In this document: positions 60,754 through 64,000 of the stretch, one piece after another
Layout of the letters: each line of letters begins with the position of its first letter
Position numbering within the stretch: the stretch's first letter is position 1
Notes under the pieces: model-generated
Databases searched by the model: none
What the model was told of the DNA's origin: nothing
What the model saw: only the letters and a program-made list of their open reading frames with translations
Program-made: the position numbers and the translations under genes
From: Lichenicoccus roseus
Lineage (GTDB): Bacteria; Pseudomonadota; Alphaproteobacteria; Acetobacterales; Acetobacteraceae
Reading direction: 5' to 3'
DNA length: 64,000 nt
NCBI RefSeq assembly: GCF_005844085.1
Contig: NZ_VCDI01000006.1
Span: forward strand, 186,001 to 250,000

Positions 60754-61557
60754 TCAACGCGCAGTGAAACCGCCGTCGACGGTCAGCATGCTGCCGGTCA
60801 TCCATTCTGCGTCATCAGAGGCCAGGAAGACGACGCTCTTCGCCACGTCCGACGCCTCGCCAACGCGGGGCCAGGGGCACAGAGCCTCGAGACCGGCCTT
60901 CTGCTCTGGGTCGTCCAGGAAGGGCCGGACCATAGCTGTGGCGAGGAACCCCGGGCAGATCGCGTTCACATTAATTTTGTGGGGTGCAAAATCGATGGCG
61001 AGCTGTCGCGTCAAGTTTACCACCGCACCCTTGGAGGCGCAGTATGCGGGCTCGAGAGCGAGTCCAACTAAGCCGCCGATAGACGCGATGTTTACAACGC
61101 GGCCGCGAGTTCCGTTGGACCGGGGGTCTTGGTTGAGCATCTGCCGGATAGCATACTTGCTTCCGAGCCAGGGACCCTTGGCATTCACTGCCATGGTGAG
61201 GTCATACTGTTCCTCCGACTCTTCGAGGATGCTATGTACACCTGTGAAGATGCCTGCGTTGTTGACCATAATGTCGACGCGCCCAAACTCAGACGCGGCA
61301 TGTTGGACAAGTGCTTCGACATCCGCAGCCTTACTTGCATCGGCGCGCTGAAAAGACGACTTCCCGCCGTTACCACGGATGACGTCCTTGGTGGCCTTGT
61401 CGGCGTCTTGCTCATAGCCACCCTTGCGAACTTCTTCGGTGAGGTCGGAGCACACGACGCTGGCGCCTTCGGCGGCCAGAGCAAGAGCGATGGCACGGCC
61501 GTTGCCGGAGCTTGCGCCGGTCACTACTGCCACGTGGTTCTCGAGACGCTTCGACAT
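60754..61557 (-). CDS. SDR family oxidoreductase
   Basis: This is a classical SDR, 267 residues, starting MSKRLENHVAVVTGASSGNG at ATG 61557. Cofactor motif TGASSGNGRAIALALA, NNAGIFTGV, catalytic Ser in NIASIGGLVGL and YCASKGAV are intact; it ends DGGFTAR. The insertion EEVRKGGYEQDADKATKD after strand two resembles that of its neighbour, so the two may be paralogues acting on related substrates or as a heteromer. It lies in the same unit as the Dke1-like cupin. Confidence 0.9.
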   Translation of the reverse strand: MSKRLENHVAVVTGASSGNGRAIALALAAEGASVVCSDLTEEVRKGGYEQDADKATKDVIRGNGGKSSFQRADASKAADVEALVQHAASEFGRVDIMVNNAGIFTGVHSILEESEEQYDLTMAVNAKGPWLGSKYAIRQMLNQDPRSNGTRGRVVNIASIGGLVGLALEPAYCASKGAVVNLTRQLAIDFAPHKINVNAICPGFLATAMVRPFLDDPEQKAGLEALCPWPRVGEASDVAKSVVFLASDDAEWMTGSMLTVDGGFTAR

Positions 61558-61592
61558 TTCTTCCTCTATCTGCTTCTTCTATGAGCCGAGAC

Positions 61593-61946
61593 TTAGCCAA
61601 GCACAGCAAATGTCTGGGTTGCGATCTTCCCGTCTTCGACGAGCAAGGTGTCTGTAGCCAACGTCACCATTGGACGTGCTGACCAAGTTATGTAGGCGAT
61701 AGGGCCGACAACCTCGCGACGCTCAATCCGGAATGCCTCCCAGAACTGCGGCTTCGCGCCAGAAATGAACGCAGCGAAAAAACCGCGTATTTCGGTGGAC
61801 CCTCGATAGGTCTCATCCGCCGTTATCAGGACGGAGTCCGGGTGGTAGTCCGACAAGAGGGAGTCCAGTCCCTCCGCGAAGGCTCCCAGATGGTGATCCA
61901 GGACTTCAACCGTACTCTTGATAATGCCGGACGAAATCATTGCCAT
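61593..61946 (-). CDS. NTF2-like (SnoaL-type) protein
   Basis: This is a 117-residue protein of the NTF2/SnoaL cone fold: a helical start (VLDHHLGAFAEGLDSLLSDY), DSVLITADETYRGSTEIRG, and the strands WEAFRIERREVVG, IAYITWSARP. Such proteins are isomerases, cyclases, hydrolases or binding proteins. It lies between the cupin and the SDRs on the same strand (35 bp before the first SDR), so it probably handles an intermediate of the same pathway. ATG 61940 is an alternative start. Confidence 0.8.
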   Translation of the reverse strand: MAMISSGIIKSTVEVLDHHLGAFAEGLDSLLSDYHPDSVLITADETYRGSTEIRGFFAAFISGAKPQFWEAFRIERREVVGPIAYITWSARPMVTLATDTLLVEDGKIATQTFAVLG

Positions 61947-62010
61947 CTATCCCGTGCTCTGGATGTCAGACGGACCTGGAGAGCTGGGTGCGCTCCTGGT
62001 CTTGCTGCCT

Positions 62011-62469
62011 TCAAGCAGCTTGCTTCTGACTATCCACATGCGCCAGCCAGGCACCCTGAGCGGCATCCCAGCCAACGTTGGCAATGACACCGCCGTCATC
62101 CGTCATGAAGGCGAGCGGGCCCGAGAAGGTCATGTAGAAGGCGCTCTCTACGGGAAAGTAGGTCTTGCCATGCCGAGCACCAGACGCTTCAAAGCCATAG
62201 CCCGGGGCATTGGCAGTGTCGCCGCCAGCCTGGACGCCCCCGCGGACCTCCATCTTGCCCTTGTAGAGAAAGTATTCGCCGGGCCCGGTGTGAATGTGGT
62301 CGTTGAAGGACGACCCCGCCGGACACTCGAACGCGGCGGTCCAGGTTCCGGCCTCGGGGGAAACGTGAAGGAGCCGCCAAGTGATACCGCCGTCAGAGAA
62401 GGCGGTGGGGAACGGTGCCCAGGCGCTGTCGTCCATCTGGACGTACTCTTCGGTTGCCTTCTGCTTCAT
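62011..62469 (-). CDS. Cupin dioxygenase, acetylacetone-cleaving enzyme (Dke1)-like
   Basis: This is a 152-residue single cupin. The sequence around AFSDGGITWRLLH, CPAGSSF, HIHTGPGEYFL and GFEASGARHGKT corresponds closely, as far as I recall it, to Dke1 of Acinetobacter johnsonii. His58, His60 and His100 have the same spacing as the three Fe(II) ligands (His62, His64, His104) of Dke1. Dke1 splits acetylacetone and related beta-dicarbonyls with O2 into a carboxylate and an alpha-oxo aldehyde (methylglyoxal from acetylacetone). Start ATG 62469 with GGAGAG upstream. It is the first gene of the leftward unit. Confidence 0.82.
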   Translation of the reverse strand: MKQKATEEYVQMDDSAWAPFPTAFSDGGITWRLLHVSPEAGTWTAAFECPAGSSFNDHIHTGPGEYFLYKGKMEVRGGVQAGGDTANAPGYGFEASGARHGKTYFPVESAFYMTFSGPLAFMTDDGGVIANVGWDAAQGAWLAHVDSQKQAA

Positions 62470-62540
62470 CGGAGTCTCTCCACCTAGTTGGTAACTGCCG
62501 CCAGGGGTGCGCCTCCCCGGCTCAGCCATCAGCACCTCCT

Positions 62541-62603
62541 GTGCACCTGCACACCACTAGGAGTGCACTATGGTTGTTTCTGCGGTGCACAATATTGGTG
62601 CAC
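62541..62603. promoter_or_regulatory. Phased GTGCAC operator array between the cupin operon and gloA
   Basis: The palindromic hexamer GTGCAC occurs at 62541-62546, 62563-62568, 62585-62590 and 62598-62603. The first three copies start exactly 22 bp apart, two DNA turns, so they lie on the same face; the fourth is 13 bp further. This lies in the divergent control region, 72 bp before the cupin start and 99 bp before gloA. The nearby AraC-type regulator is the natural candidate binder. Confidence 0.6.
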
Positions 62604-62701
62604 TGTCCGCCATGCCGCAGTGCGTCCGCAGTCGTGACTTGAAGGGAGGGACGGGGCCATTAGATTGGACGGAAGTAAGCGACCCTAGACGGGAGAACAG
62701 C

Positions 62702-63226
62702 ATGTCTGGAGACAAAACCACTGAGGGTCCCACGCAGGGCTTTGCTTTCAACCATGTAATGTTACGAGTTAAGGACGCCGAGAAATCGCTCGCGTTCTAC
62801 ACCGGAGTCCTTGGAATGCGGCTACTCGAGCGCTTTATGTTCGAGCAGGGCCGCTTCTCGCTGTACTACCTCGGTTACCAGGGCTACGCATCCGGGGGCG
62901 ACAAACGTGCAGGGGCGCAGGCGATTTTCGAGCGAGACGCTATCCTCGAACTCACACACAATTGGGGGACTGAACAGCAGGCTGAGGAGGCCGTTTACCA
63001 CAACGGTAACACGGAGCCGAAGGGCTTCGGTCACCTCGCCATCACCGTCCCAGACGTTGCCGCGGCCTGCGCTCACTTCGAAGCCAATGGGGTGAGCTTT
63101 GTGAAGCGGCCGGATGCTGGCTCCATGAAGGGCCTAGCCTTCATTGAGGATCCGGACGGCTACTGGATTGAGATCATGAGCCCGTATCGAACAGCGGAGC
63201 TCCTGGTGGAACTGGAGAAGACATAA
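62702..63226 (+). CDS. gloA: Lactoylglutathione lyase (glyoxalase I)
   Basis: GloA converts the hemithioacetal of methylglyoxal and glutathione to S-lactoylglutathione. The 174-residue protein has the eukaryote-like form: NHVMLRVKDAEKSLAFYTGV, ELTHNWGTE, YHNGNTEPKGFGHLAITVPD and KGLAFIEDPDGYWIEI. The metal ligands are the His in NHVML, the Glu in ELTHN, the His in GFGH and the Glu in YWIEI. ATG 62702 gives the normal start although the frame is open upstream. It is divergent from the Dke1-like cupin whose reaction would release an oxo aldehyde. Confidence 0.95.
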   Translation: MSGDKTTEGPTQGFAFNHVMLRVKDAEKSLAFYTGVLGMRLLERFMFEQGRFSLYYLGYQGYASGGDKRAGAQAIFERDAILELTHNWGTEQQAEEAVYHNGNTEPKGFGHLAITVPDVAAACAHFEANGVSFVKRPDAGSMKGLAFIEDPDGYWIEIMSPYRTAELLVELEKT

Positions 63227-63252
63227 ACCAATGCATGTGGTCGCTCCTCGGG

Positions 63253-64000
63253 CTAAGCCTGCACAACGAGCAGGTCGCGGTGCTCCGTCGGTGACTGCCC
63301 GTATGCAGCCTTGAAGCGGCGGCTGAAGTGCGTCGAGTTCTGAAAGCCCCATGCGAATGCAATCTCCGTAACCGTGCGATGTCGCATGGCAGGATTGGAC
63401 AAGTCCCTACGGCAACGGTCGAGGCGGCGCTGGATGATGTGCTGCTGCACAGTCGTCCCCTCGGACTCGAAGAGGGCGTGCAGGTAGCGCAACGAGATGC
63501 GGTTGGCTGCAGCGACCTGGGCAGGCTTGATATCAGGGTCGTCGAGGTGGGTTTCTATGAACCGCTTGACCGCCTGAAGCTGCTGATGCCGGATCGAGCT
63601 AGCCTCGCGATCCGTCAGGTCGCCGCCCAGCGCGTTCACCATCAGCCCAAGCATCACCTCGGTGACGGCATCCGCGCTCTGGATGGAGGCTGAGGCGTCG
63701 GCATCCACCAGTTGACGCATGAAGGCCGACAACAGCCCGGTGCTGGGCGAAAGATGGGGTAGGCTCGCCTGCATGGAGTGCCAGGAATTAGGAAGCCAAC
63801 CGCGTAGGCGTGCAAGGGGAATGGTAACTGAAACTTTCGCCAGACGCTCAACCACTTCAAACCGCATGGCTTTGAGCGAAGTCCAAATTAGGATGTCACC
63901 CGGCGTCAAAAGGGTTCGCCGGTCCTCTATCGCAAAGCGCTCACTACCGGATAGGACGAGTTGTATCGTCACGTCATCTGCGGCATCTTTCGTTACCGCC
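63253..64000 (-). CDS. AraC family transcriptional regulator (5' end beyond the window)
   Basis: The frame is open to the right edge, so the N-terminus is missing; about 249 residues are visible. The cupin-like AraC sensor half shows VTIQLVLSGSERFAIEDRR and TPGDILIWTS. The C-terminal double HTH shows IKPAQVAAANRISLRYLHAL and AFAWGFQNSTHFSRRFKAAYG, ending with P-T-E-H-R. It is convergent with gloA (27 bp apart) and is the likely regulator of gloA and the cupin operon, probably responding to a dicarbonyl or its precursor. Confidence 0.92.
   Translation of the reverse strand, partial: AVTKDAADDVTIQLVLSGSERFAIEDRRTLLTPGDILIWTSLKAMRFEVVERLAKVSVTIPLARLRGWLPNSWHSMQASLPHLSPSTGLLSAFMRQLVDADASASIQSADAVTEVMLGLMVNALGGDLTDREASSIRHQQLQAVKRFIETHLDDPDIKPAQVAAANRISLRYLHALFESEGTTVQQHIIQRRLDRCRRDLSNPAMRHRTVTEIAFAWGFQNSTHFSRRFKAAYGQSPTEHRDLLVVQA

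Overview
This looks like a chromosomal segment of a high-GC alphaproteobacterium, most likely of the Acetobacteraceae/Rhodospirillales group. The reasons are the gene content and order: dnaK-dnaJ, dapB-metK-trmB, an ETF/ETF-quinone oxidoreductase module, and a replication-origin style neighbourhood of maf | hemE ... hemJ, parB-parA-rsmG-mnmG-mnmE. The species assignment is inference; no database search was run.

Positions 1-28.5 kb are core genome. The 3' end of dnaK and complete dnaJ are followed by dapB, metK (behind a short structured leader), trmB and a Kef-type antiporter. Then come an SDR, a deaminase, ETF-QO with etfB and etfA, a methyltransferase with a DedA protein, an S9 peptidase and several small redox proteins. 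The block ends with the origin-proximal genes. The maf/hemE divergent gap (18657-18956) is my candidate oriC. A 15/16 parS site lies on the rsmG start codon. parA has no ATG, GTG or TTG upstream of its Walker A motif and appears to start at ATT. tRNA-Ala(GGC) and tRNA-Lys(CTT) lie in this block. Downstream of mnmE is an alkyltransferase-like gene whose active-site Cys is Ser.

Positions 28.5-39.8 kb are an accessory island with sparse, mostly short genes and large gaps. It holds a TniQ-like protein, GNAT, an AbiTii-type protein, orphan HTH antitoxin-like genes, a serine resolvase, a Sel1 protein and a degraded copy of part of it. It also holds small secreted proteins, an IS5-type transposase stump next to a hipB-like gene, a metallophosphoesterase, a possible 23-residue membrane peptide and plasmid relaxase-type remnants.

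Positions 39.9-57.4 kb are a large leftward catabolic cluster. It has two RbsABC-type ABC importers (one with a fused double permease), an ACS-family MFS transporter, an SDR, an SMP-30 lactonase, a 3-hydroxyacid (L-gulonate/carnitine type) dehydrogenase, a beta-keto acid cleavage enzyme (BKACE), a 3-oxoacid CoA-transferase and a thiolase, with a divergent GntR/FCD regulator. Together they suggest import and oxidation of a sugar-derived or beta-hydroxy acid to a beta-keto acid. BKACE would then cleave it with acetyl-CoA, and the resulting acetoacetate-type product would be recovered by ScoAB and thiolase.

Positions 57.8-64 kb hold an exported esterase and a second catabolic unit: two SDRs, an NTF2-like protein and a cupin closely matching acetylacetone dioxygenase (Dke1). 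Divergent from these is a glutathione-dependent glyoxalase I, followed by an AraC-type regulator cut by the window end. Dke1 chemistry releases methylglyoxal and glyoxalase I detoxifies it. The intergenic region between the two carries a 22-bp-phased array of GTGCAC palindromes. This beta-dicarbonyl cleavage unit is the most coherent candidate for a little-described system in the window.
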